Below are positions 46,550 to 53,440 of a stretch of 64,000 nt of DNA, piece by piece. The stretch comes from Roseateles terrae (GTDB taxonomy: Bacteria; Pseudomonadota; Gammaproteobacteria; Burkholderiales; Burkholderiaceae_C): the NCBI RefSeq assembly GCF_014192155.1, contig NZ_JACHXO010000002.1, positions 124,001 through 188,000 on the forward strand, in the 5' to 3' direction. The first letter of the stretch is position 1, and each line of letters opens with the position of its first letter. A program made the translations under genes and the position numbers. The notes beneath the pieces are model-generated. The model made no database searches and was not told the origin of the DNA. It saw nothing but the letters and a program-made list of their open reading frames with translations.

Positions 46550-46625
46550 TGGTGGGCCCTGAAGGATTCGAACCTTCGACCAACGGATTAAGAGTCCGCT
46601 GCTCTACCAACTGAGCTAAGAGCCC
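46550..46625 (-). tRNA. tRNA-Lys(CTT), copy 2
   Basis: This 76-nt tRNA has encoded CCA, anticodon CTT, and the same acceptor, D and anticodon arms as copy 1. Its T arm is GAAGG-TTCGAAT-CCTTC. It is the first of the two CTT copies on the transcript and lies downstream of the promoter-like element at 46689. Confidence 0.96.
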
Positions 46626-46688
46626 CCGGATCCACTGCAAGCCATACTATAAATCATAATATGACCTGCCGACATAATCTTCGCGCCA

Positions 46689-46697
46689 ATTCTAGCA
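46689..46697 (-). promoter_or_regulatory. Extended -10 promoter element for the tRNA-Lys(CTT) pair
   Basis: The minus strand reads TGCTAGAAT, an extended -10 (TGn plus TAGAAT), about 65 bp upstream of the first CTT tRNA, within an AT-rich segment. No good -35 is visible at 16-18 bp, which is compatible with an extended -10 promoter. Confidence 0.5.
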
Positions 46698-46767
46698 CGA
46701 TTTTTTCAGTATCCTTCGTCAATCAACCGCAACGTTCACGGAAAATCGACGAAAGACAATGCAAACT

Positions 46768-46819
46768 TCGTTTAAAAGCTTGGTTTACAAGCTTCGTTTG
46801 CAAGCTTCGTTTGCAAGCT
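46768..46819. repeat. Four 13-bp tandem repeats between tRNA-Lys genes
   Basis: Units tcgtttaaaagct, tggtttacaagct, tcgtttgcaagct and tcgtttgcaagct follow head to tail, with a degenerate fifth (ttgttgctcgagct) to 46833. The block is AT-rich, in contrast to the genome, and lies between tRNA-Lys(TTT) and the tRNA-Lys(CTT) promoter. Confidence 0.9.
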
Positions 46820-46878
46820 TTGTTGCTCGAGCTTTTTACCGAGTATCTCAAGGTAAAAAAATCACAGCAAAACTCGCA

Positions 46879-46954
46879 TGGTGGGTCGTGCAGGATTCGA
46901 ACCTGCGACCAACGGATTAAAAGTCCGCTGCTCTACCGACTGAGCTAACGACCC
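46879..46954 (-). tRNA. tRNA-Lys(TTT)
   Basis: The minus strand gives a 76-nt tRNA with encoded CCA: acceptor GGGTCGT/ACGACCC, D arm GCTCAGTCGGTAGAGC, anticodon loop CTTTTAA with anticodon TTT, and T arm GCAGG-TTCGAAT-CCTGC. A consensus-like promoter lies directly upstream at 46999-47028. Confidence 0.97.
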
Positions 46955-46998
46955 ATCGTCTTACTCTTCGAGGTGTTCGCCCCTCAGCAGAGCCGCAG

Positions 46999-47028
46999 AT
47001 TATAGAGCGATTTTTTCGCGGCGCGCAA
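46999..47028 (-). promoter_or_regulatory. Promoter of tRNA-Lys(TTT), overlapping the end of tcdA
   Basis: On the minus strand TTGCGC (47023-47028) and a perfect TATAAT (46999-47004) are separated by 18 bp. The -35 and part of the spacer lie inside the last codons of tcdA, whose stop is at 47000-47002. Transcription would begin about 40 bp before the tRNA. Confidence 0.75.
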
Positions 47029-47818
47029 GTGCCTTCAAATACTGCGCCACCAGGTCGGCGGCGGCCACCATGCCGAAGCCCGCCGTCACCGCCACGCTCG
47101 AGCCGTAACCATGGCAGTTGAGGCTGCCGTCCACCTCACAGGCGGCTTCCGGACGCCGCACCGGCTCGCGCGAAAAGACGCAGCGCACACCCATGCTTCC
47201 CTGCTTCGGCAGCCCATGGAGCTTGCGCAGCCGCTGACGCAGACTGGCCAGCAGCGGGTCATGGGTGGTCTCGGACAGATCCAGCACTTCCACGTCCTGC
47301 GGACGATGCTTGCCGCCCGCAGCCCCCACACACAGATGCGCCAGCTTCAACCGGCGCGCCCAGGCGGCGATCTGCGCCTTGGCCCGCACCTGGTCGCAGG
47401 CGTCCACGATGCCGTCGATCTGCACGTCGCCCAGCAGCAGCGGCCAGTTCTCGTCGTCCACGAATTCCTCGATGGTCAACACCTCGCAGCCGGGGTGAAT
47501 GTCCGCCACCCGCTGCTTCAAGGCTTCGGCCTTGGCCATGCCCAGCGTGCTGCCCAGCGCCTGCACCTGCCGGTTGATGTTGGACTCGGCCACATGGTCC
47601 AGGTCGATCAGCACCAGCCGCGCCACGCCCATGCGGGCCAGCGCTTCGACCACCCACGAGCCGACGCCACCCAGACCCACCACTGCAAAGCGGGCGGCAC
47701 GCAAGTGGCGATAGTCGCGCTCGCCATGCAGGCGCTGCAGGCCGCCGAAGCGGCGTTCGCTGTCGGCGTCGAGGTCGTGGGCAGGAGCGGTGGAGGGCGT
47801 CTCGGTCATGCCGATCAT
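47000..47818 (-). CDS. tcdA: tRNA threonylcarbamoyladenosine dehydratase (TcdA/CsdL)
   Basis: TcdA cyclises the threonylcarbamoyl group of t6A37 in ANN-decoding tRNAs, including tRNA-Lys. From ATG 47818 (ATG 47809 is an alternative) the protein has 272 residues with an E1-like fold: FGGLQRLHGERDYRHLRAAR, the ATP loop AVVGLGGVGSWVVEALARMG, DLDHVAESNINRQVQALGST and VDACDQVRAKAQIA. The last segment, LVAQYLKALARREKIAL, is normal. Its proximity to three tRNA-Lys genes is suggestive but could be chance. Confidence 0.95.
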   Translation of the reverse strand: MIGMTETPSTAPAHDLDADSERRFGGLQRLHGERDYRHLRAARFAVVGLGGVGSWVVEALARMGVARLVLIDLDHVAESNINRQVQALGSTLGMAKAEALKQRVADIHPGCEVLTIEEFVDDENWPLLLGDVQIDGIVDACDQVRAKAQIAAWARRLKLAHLCVGAAGGKHRPQDVEVLDLSETTHDPLLASLRQRLRKLHGLPKQGSMGVRCVFSREPVRRPEAACEVDGSLNCHGYGSSVAVTAGFGMVAAADLVAQYLKALARREKIAL

Positions 47819-47836
47819 CGTCTCAGAAACAGCAAA

Positions 47837-47860
47837 GCCCCGCGGAGTCTCCGGCGGGGC
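47837..47860 (-). terminator. Intrinsic terminator of the tolB-pal-cpoB transcript
   Basis: On the minus strand the hairpin GCCCCGCCGGAG / CTCCGCGGGGC (one bulge) is followed by TTTGCTGTTT. It lies about 55 bp beyond the cpoB stop. Confidence 0.8.
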
Positions 47861-47915
47861 CTGGGTCCGCAACCGCGCCCCCTTCACGGGCGGCACCGGC
47901 GGCGGCGTTGCAGGG

Positions 47916-48698
47916 TCAGCGCAGCGAGGCGAGCCGCTCCTTGGCGGCGCGCGCGGCTTCGGTGTTCGGATAGGCCTTGATCAGGTCATCCAGCGTCTTG
48001 CGAGCGCTCTTGGTGTCCTTCAGTTCGACCTGGCAATTGGCGATGGCCAGCAGGCTTTCGGGCGCCCGGGCGTGATCCGGATTGGCCGCCACGAAGGACT
48101 TGAAGGTCGAGATCGCGCCCTTGTAGTCGCGCTTGCCATATTGCGCATTGCCCAGCCAGAAGCGCACGGTATCGGTATAGCCGCTGGCGGGATAACGCTG
48201 CAGAAAAGAGGAATAGGCCGACACGGCTTCATTGAAGTCGCCGTTGCGGATCAGGCCCATGGCGGCGTCGAACTGCCGCTTTTCTTCCGGATCTGCCTGG
48301 AATTCCTTGCCGTCCACGGACACCTTCTGGGGTTCCAGCGGACGCAGGCGGTTGTCGATGGTCGCGGTCTGGTCGGACACCTTGCGCTGGGTTTCCGACA
48401 GATCACGCGCCAGCTGTTCATTCTGACCTCTCAGCTTGGCGATCTCGGCCCGCAGGCCGTCGATCTGCCCGGAGAGGTCCAGCAGGCCCCGCTGAGCGGT
48501 GGCCAGCTGGTTCTGGAGCTGCTCAAGACGGGCACGCTGCGCATCCTCGTTCTGCGTCTGCTTGGCACGGAGGTCCAGGATGGCCTTGCGGGCCTCATCA
48601 TCCTCAAACAGTGCGGCCTGCGCCGGACCGCTGACGGTCCAGGCCAGGACCACGCCCAGCATCAACGGGGAGAAACGGGGAAAACGCAGCATGCTCAT
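47916..48698 (-). CDS. cpoB: Tol-Pal system protein CpoB (YbgF)
   Basis: CpoB coordinates outer-membrane constriction with peptidoglycan synthesis by acting on PBP1B and TolA. From ATG 48698 the protein has 260 residues: signal peptide ending PAQA near residue 28, a coiled-coil trimerisation region at about 35-110 (RARLEQLQNQLATAQRGLLD), then TPR repeats at about 135-255 (AVSAYSSFLQRYPASGYTDT; AISTFKSFVAANPDHARAPE). GAGAGAG precedes the ATG; an upstream GTG at 48707 is also in frame. It starts 5 bp after the pal stop. Confidence 0.95.
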   Translation of the reverse strand: MSMLRFPRFSPLMLGVVLAWTVSGPAQAALFEDDEARKAILDLRAKQTQNEDAQRARLEQLQNQLATAQRGLLDLSGQIDGLRAEIAKLRGQNEQLARDLSETQRKVSDQTATIDNRLRPLEPQKVSVDGKEFQADPEEKRQFDAAMGLIRNGDFNEAVSAYSSFLQRYPASGYTDTVRFWLGNAQYGKRDYKGAISTFKSFVAANPDHARAPESLLAIANCQVELKDTKSARKTLDDLIKAYPNTEAARAAKERLASLR

Positions 48699-48703
48699 CT
48701 CTC

Positions 48704-49231
48704 TCACTTATCGCGCAGTTCGACGCGGCGGTTCTTGGCCCACGCCTCTTCGGTGTGGCCATTATCAGCCGGACGCTCCTTGCCGAAGCTCACCGGCTCG
48801 ACCTGGCTCGAAGCCACGCCCAGCAGGGTCAGCGACTTGGCCACGGCTTCCGCACGCTTCTGACCCAGGGCCAGGTTGTACTCACGGCCGCCGCGCTCGT
48901 CGGTGTGACCTTCCAGGCTCAGCGTCAGCGACTTCTTGTTGTTCAGGCGCTTGGCGTGGGTCTCGATCAGGTTGCGGTAGTCGTCCTTGACCACGTAGCT
49001 GTCGAAGTCGAAGTAAACCACGCGCTGGTTGGCCACGGCCTCGTCCAGCTGCTTACCCAGGTCAACGGTCGCCACCGGGCGCTCGGACACGGGCGGGGCG
49101 ACCGGGGCGGTCGGCTGCTGGGTCACCGGCTGAGCGGTTTCGACCGGCGGCTTTTCGTCCAGCTTGGTCGAGCTGCAAGCAGCCAGGGCGGCAGCTGCCA
49201 CCAGGCTCAGCATCAGTTTTTCGATTTTCAT
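48704..49231 (-). CDS. pal: Peptidoglycan-associated lipoprotein Pal
   Basis: Pal anchors the outer membrane to peptidoglycan and binds TolB. The 175-residue protein has a lipoprotein signal ending LAACSS (Cys at about residue 19), a Pro/Val/Thr linker, and an OmpA-like domain at about residues 65-175 with VVYFDFDSYVVKDDYRNLIE and the peptidoglycan-binding LEGHTDERGGREYNLALGQK. Its start is about 220 bp after the tolB stop. Confidence 0.97.
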   Translation of the reverse strand: MKIEKLMLSLVAAAALAACSSTKLDEKPPVETAQPVTQQPTAPVAPPVSERPVATVDLGKQLDEAVANQRVVYFDFDSYVVKDDYRNLIETHAKRLNNKKSLTLSLEGHTDERGGREYNLALGQKRAEAVAKSLTLLGVASSQVEPVSFGKERPADNGHTEEAWAKNRRVELRDK

Positions 49232-49450
49232 GAGTAAGCGCTCCTAATGATCAAGGGCAGGCGAGTGTCGGCAGGACGCCGGAAATACCGGCATCAGCCG
49301 GAAAAACACGAATTGTGAAGCAATCGTCGGTCACGCTGTAAGACCCGCGAGCGTCAGCAGCACCCTTCCCGCCGATGACAGATTCGCGACTCGCACATTC
49401 GTGAGCCGGCGCGAAGGGGACTAGGGCAAACCGGATGCCTGACATGGACG

Positions 49451-50767
49451 TCAGTTGCCGAACGGGCCCCAGGCGGGCTCGCGGATGTCCGCCACCGTGG
49501 GGGTCGCCAGTTTGGCTTTGACCTTGCCGTCGAGGGTGGTCGTCATCAGCACGTCCCGGCCGCCCGCGCGGGTGGCGTAGACGATCAGCTTGCCGTTGGG
49601 CGCGAAGCTCGGGCTTTCGTCGTCCGTCGTGTCGGTCACCTGCTGCACATTGCCGCTGGCCAGGTCCATCACGCACAGCTTGAAGGTGCCACCGCCCACC
49701 CGGGTGACGTAGGCCAGGGTGCGGCCATCCGGACTGATGGTGGGGCTGATGTTGTAGTTGCCGCTGAAGGTCACGCGCTCCGCACTGCCGCCGCCGGCCG
49801 GCATGCGGTAGATCTGGGGCGCGCCGCCGCGGTCACTCACGAAATAGATCTGGGCGCCGTCCGGGGTGAACACCGGTTCGGTATCGATGGACGGGCTTTG
49901 CGTCAGGCGGCGCACGCCCTCCCCGTTCCGGCCGATCAGGTACAGCTGCGAGCCACCGTCACGAGACAGCGTCAGCGCCAGCTGCTGCCCGTTGGGCGAG
50001 AAGGCCGGAGCGCTGTTGCTGCCGCGGAAGTCGGCGATCTTGCGGCGGCGACCGGTGCGCAGATCCTGGATCCAGACCACCGCCTTGCGGGTTTCGAAGG
50101 ACACATAGGCCAGTTCGCTGCCGTCCGGCGACCAGGCCGGGGAGATGATCGGCTCCGGACTGGCCAGCACGGTCTGCTCGCCCTCACCGTCCGCATCCGC
50201 GACGCGCAGGGTGTAGCGCGGACCGGCCTTGTTCACATAGACCAGACGGGTGGCGAAGACGCCGCGGTCCCCGGTCAGTTTCTGGTAAATCGCGTCGGCA
50301 ATCTTGTGGGCGGCCAGGCGCAGGTCGGCGGTGACGACGGGCAGACTTTCGCTGGCCAGGTCCTGGCCCTTGACCACGTCCCAGAGGCGGTACCGCACGT
50401 CGAAACGGCCGTCGGCCAGTCGGGTGGCGGAGCCAGCCACGAGCGCGTCGGCCGCGCGCGAGCGCCATTCGCCGTACTGCGGGACGCTGGTTTCGGACAG
50501 GCCCGGCTGGCCCGGGACCATGCTGAACTGCCCACTGCGCTCGAGGTCGGCACGGATGATCGCGCCCAGCGCCTGACCGGTGGCCGTTTCATCCTTGAAA
50601 TCGTTGATGGCGATCGGCAGCCGCGTGGCGCCGACCCCAGCGATCTCGACCCGGAACTGGGCCCAGGCGGAGGACCAGGTGGGCACGGTGAGCCCGGCGG
50701 CGACGCTGCCCAGCAGGGCGCGGCGTGTCAATGTCGTCGAAGGCGAGGCAGGTGTCTTGTTGATCAT
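49451..50767 (-). CDS. tolB: Tol-Pal system beta-propeller protein TolB
   Basis: TolB is the periplasmic mediator between Pal and the TolQRA motor. The 438-residue protein begins with a twin-arginine-containing signal (TRRALLGSVAAGLTVPTW, cleavage after AWA), has the N-terminal domain to about residue 165, and then a six-bladed propeller with repeats such as PAFSPNGQQLALTLSRDGGS, PVFTPDGAQIYFVSDRGGAP and PTISPDGRTLAYVTR. tolQRA, usually just upstream, are absent; the region upstream is non-coding and then a divergent gene. Confidence 0.97.
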   Translation of the reverse strand: MINKTPASPSTTLTRRALLGSVAAGLTVPTWSSAWAQFRVEIAGVGATRLPIAINDFKDETATGQALGAIIRADLERSGQFSMVPGQPGLSETSVPQYGEWRSRAADALVAGSATRLADGRFDVRYRLWDVVKGQDLASESLPVVTADLRLAAHKIADAIYQKLTGDRGVFATRLVYVNKAGPRYTLRVADADGEGEQTVLASPEPIISPAWSPDGSELAYVSFETRKAVVWIQDLRTGRRRKIADFRGSNSAPAFSPNGQQLALTLSRDGGSQLYLIGRNGEGVRRLTQSPSIDTEPVFTPDGAQIYFVSDRGGAPQIYRMPAGGGSAERVTFSGNYNISPTISPDGRTLAYVTRVGGGTFKLCVMDLASGNVQQVTDTTDDESPSFAPNGKLIVYATRAGGRDVLMTTTLDGKVKAKLATPTVADIREPAWGPFGN

Positions 50768-51293
50768 GGCTTGCGCAATGAATGAAGTCCGAATTGTGCA
50801 CGAGCCGCACGCGGGCGTTGCCCGGTGCGCTTCGCAAGAGGCTACGAATTGTCCCGGTGGAATCTCACGGCGCTGGCGTGGGACTGGTCAGGATTGGGGA
50901 GTCCATGCAAACCCTGAGGGGTGATGCGCTGAACCCTTGCGCATGAGAGTCATGGATCCCGGCAAGCGGTGCTGCCCAGAATGTCCCCAATCGTTCGTGA
51001 CGTCGCGTCATCCGCCGGTCTCCAAAGTGGTGTCCCTCATGCCGAAGCTGCCCTGCCGCCTTTTTGCCTGCCATGCCCCCAACCTCTCCCCCTCCCCTTC
51101 CGCGTCCGCCGCTGCGGGGCGGCTGCGCGCCGCCGACAACGGCTTAACGGCTGGGGCGCAAGGCAGGACCACAAGGGCGGATGCGCCAGCACCGCTGTCC
51201 GCACAGGCGGCGACCACTGGTCATCCGGCAGCCCGGGATCGAAGGGCAAATACCCTGCCTGCACGGGGTCTTCGACCCGCCTGGCTCGGGGGG
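50768..51293. other. 526-bp stretch between tolB and the Bug-like gene, no clear gene
   Basis: The stretch upstream of tolB should contain its promoter, but no convincing hexamer pair stands out. The right part is open in the frame of the following gene from 50937, but its composition (Cys/Pro/Arg/Ala-rich, no domain) does not look coding ahead of the signal peptide at 51294. Confidence 0.45.
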
Positions 51294-52181
51294 ATGCGGC
51301 ACTGGAGCGTGGCGCTGCTCGGCCCGCTGATCGCCCCGCTGCTCGCCTTGAGTGCGGCTCACGCCAAAGGCACGACACTGGACGCAGCAGGTGGCGAAGA
51401 CCCGGCCCCGGTGGTGCTGGTGACCCCGTTCGTGGAAGGCAGTGGTCCGGACCATGTGGCACGGGTGCTGGCGCGGGCCTGGTCCGCGCGCACCGGAGAG
51501 TCCGTGACCGTGAAGAACCTGCCCGAGGACCAGGGCCGCACGGCAGCACGGTGGGTGGCGGAGGCCGGCACAGACGGTCGCCTGGTGCTGCTGACCAGCG
51601 CGCGGATGCTGGATGCTCACCCGCCAGTGCTGCGTGCGGATCGGCAACGCCGGGGGACTGCCGAGTCTGCGAGTGCTGCACAGTGGGAGGCCTCGCCTCC
51701 GGTCTCGCTCGCGCGCTTTCGGCTGCTGGCCCAGGTGGGCGGCCTGCCGTTCATGTCCGTCTTCCCGGCGGATCTGACCCCGAGCCCAATGCAGTCCCGG
51801 GCCGCCCAGCTGCTTGGCGGCTCCCGCCCACCGCCGGATCCCCGCATCCTGTCGGCGCTCGCCCGCATGGATGATCTCTCCGCCGACGCCAGTGACCGCA
51901 TCGAGGCCGGCCGCGCATCCGGCAGCGGCTCAGTCCACCGCGTCACCACCCGGACCCTGCCCCCGCTGATCAGCCACCCGGACCGTTTTCCACGTACCAA
52001 CTGGAATGGCTTGCTCGTGTCTGCACAAATGCCTGCGGCGCGTGCCGAGGCGATGCAGCACCTCTTCAGCGCCCTGCTCTCGCGCCCGGACGTCCGTTGG
52101 GCCGTGGCCGAGGCGGGCAGCGATCTCTGGGAAGCGATTCCGCCGCCGATGCCCGTCGAAACGATGCCGCTGCGGCGTTGA
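51294..52181 (+). CDS. Diverged Bug/TctC-like periplasmic binding protein
   Basis: From ATG 51294 the protein has 295 residues with a signal peptide (MRHWSVALLGPLIAPLLALS, cleavage after AHA). The N-terminal strand VVLVTPFVEGSGPDHVARVL and the helix-rich C-terminus (ISHPDRFPRTNWNGLLVSAQ; LLSRPDVRWAVAEAG) resemble Bug-type binding proteins of tripartite tricarboxylate transporters, but the middle is poorly conserved and the usual ligand-loop patterns are hard to find. Longer starts (51039, 50937) exist. No membrane partners are nearby. It may have lost transport function or belong to a distant relative. Confidence 0.6.
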   Translation: MRHWSVALLGPLIAPLLALSAAHAKGTTLDAAGGEDPAPVVLVTPFVEGSGPDHVARVLARAWSARTGESVTVKNLPEDQGRTAARWVAEAGTDGRLVLLTSARMLDAHPPVLRADRQRRGTAESASAAQWEASPPVSLARFRLLAQVGGLPFMSVFPADLTPSPMQSRAAQLLGGSRPPPDPRILSALARMDDLSADASDRIEAGRASGSGSVHRVTTRTLPPLISHPDRFPRTNWNGLLVSAQMPAARAEAMQHLFSALLSRPDVRWAVAEAGSDLWEAIPPPMPVETMPLRR

Positions 52182-52262
52182 ATGTGCCGCCAGGTGCGCA
52201 CCTGAGGGTGCCCCGCCGACTGCGCCCCCCCCTGCGTTCGAGTGCGCTGCTGAAGACGCGCC

Positions 52263-52715
52263 TCAGTCAGCGAGCGACCAGTGGGCGCGATGCACCCGCA
52301 GCCAGCCCGAAACGTGCGCATACAGACTTTGCGCGCTGAGCAAGCACTCAGCCGCAGTCGCCTCAGGGACCAGATCGCCCGAATAGTCCGCCAGGTTGCG
52401 CTGCTTGCGGAGCGCATCCAACACGATCACGTCGGCAGACGGCACACCGACACTGACCGTCAACGACTGGAGGGCAGTCTGATGATGTCCCGGCTTGCTG
52501 GTCAAGGTGCGATAACCGTTGGATTGCAGAGCCGCCATCGCGCACTGCAGGATGGCTTTGTACGCAGCGTCAAAACGGTTTTCCGCGCTGAGCTGAGGGA
52601 GCTGCGCATCTGCAATGTTGCGCCGGGCGGCGGCCAGCAACTTCCCGATCATCAATGGGTCAGGCTCAATCGTGTCCAGTGTCACGCCCAACAAGTTCTG
52701 CAAGGTCATCGGCAT
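52263..52715 (-). CDS. HEPN-domain protein, candidate toxin of a HEPN/MNT pair
   Basis: The 150-residue, mostly helical protein has the pattern of HEPN proteins paired with minimal nucleotidyltransferases (RFDAAYKAILQCAMAALQSN; VLDALRKQRNLADYSGDLVP). The usual RNase motif R-x4-H is altered: R106-N-L-A-D-Y111 has Tyr where His is expected. It overlaps the MNT gene by 50 bp. HEPN members of such pairs are RNases whose Tyr or neighbouring residue is modified by the MNT partner; whether this variant cuts RNA is uncertain. Base composition is somewhat less GC-biased than its neighbours. Confidence 0.7.
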   Translation of the reverse strand: MPMTLQNLLGVTLDTIEPDPLMIGKLLAAARRNIADAQLPQLSAENRFDAAYKAILQCAMAALQSNGYRTLTSKPGHHQTALQSLTVSVGVPSADVIVLDALRKQRNLADYSGDLVPEATAAECLLSAQSLYAHVSGWLRVHRAHWSLAD

Positions 52716-53277
52716 TCCCGATCAGGAAGATCTTGGGACGTGACAGCACATCCCGCAGAAAAGGCTCGGCGCGCGCTTTGACCCTGAACTCCTCGGGCGA
52801 AAAGACCTTCGGATTCACATCGCGACCCAACTGGGTCTGGGCCGGAAACAGCGCTTCCACCACTTCCCTGAAGCTTGCTTGGCCGACGAGCATCACGTCA
52901 ACGTCACTTCCTGCTGACTCTTCACCTCGCCCCACCGATCCAAAGATGAAGGCCGACTTCAATCGGTCAGCCAGAGGCATCAAAGCTTCGGCGAGGACCT
53001 CCCCCATGCCGGCGGTCTTGCGCAGGATGCTGGCGAGCTCCGTATAGATGGGGCCCTGCACCTGCGCACTGTAGACCTGCTGATTGCCGCGCTTTTCTCG
53101 CCTGAGCAGGCCGGCCTCCACCAACTTGTTCAGCTCGCGCGTCACTGTGCCGGACGCAAGCCCCGTCCGGCGCGACACCTCGCGTCCATGCAGCGCGAGT
53201 TCTGGCCGCAACAGGAGCAACGCGAGGATTCGGCGGCGGTATTCCGGGAACAGGAGGGAGGCGTCAAAATGCTGCAT
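52666..53277 (-). CDS. Winged-helix/MNT nucleotidyltransferase fusion, candidate antitoxin
   Basis: From ATG 53277 the protein has 203 residues. Residues about 12-75 form a winged helix (RRRILALLLLRPELALHGRE; GLASGTVTRELNKLVEAGLL), and residues about 105-200 a minimal nucleotidyltransferase with the hallmark FIFGSVGRGEESAGSDVDVM, providing G113-S114 and D125/D127. Typical MNT antitoxins are the nucleotidyltransferase domain alone, so the DNA-binding extension suggests that this protein also represses its own operon. Two copies of gcagcga spaced 21 bp apart lie just before the start. Confidence 0.8.
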   Translation of the reverse strand: MQHFDASLLFPEYRRRILALLLLRPELALHGREVSRRTGLASGTVTRELNKLVEAGLLRREKRGNQQVYSAQVQGPIYTELASILRKTAGMGEVLAEALMPLADRLKSAFIFGSVGRGEESAGSDVDVMLVGQASFREVVEALFPAQTQLGRDVNPKVFSPEEFRVKARAEPFLRDVLSRPKIFLIGNADDLAELVGRDTGHD

Positions 53278-53282
53278 ATTCG

Positions 53283-53310
53283 GCAGCGATTGTCGCCTTT
53301 TTTGCAGCGA
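53283..53310. promoter_or_regulatory. Direct repeats upstream of the MNT/HEPN pair
   Basis: gcagcga occurs at 53283-53289 and 53304-53310, 21 bp (two helical turns) apart, within 35 bp of the MNT start. A T-rich stretch lies between them. This is a plausible site for autoregulation by the winged-helix domain. Confidence 0.4.
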
Positions 53311-53440
53311 CTTGTCCGGCCAGGCCCCAGGCCGGCTGACCGCGCGGACACGAGCCCCGATGGCCACCCAAATCTTGGGGGCAGCTGGCTCCGCAGAGGG
53401 CCCAGCAGTGGCCCCCGTAGATGGCCCCCTCGGTCGCCGC

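Noticed and set aside
46768-46833. CRISPR-like array
   Set aside because: The 13-bp units are contiguous with no spacers and are too short; no cas genes are present.
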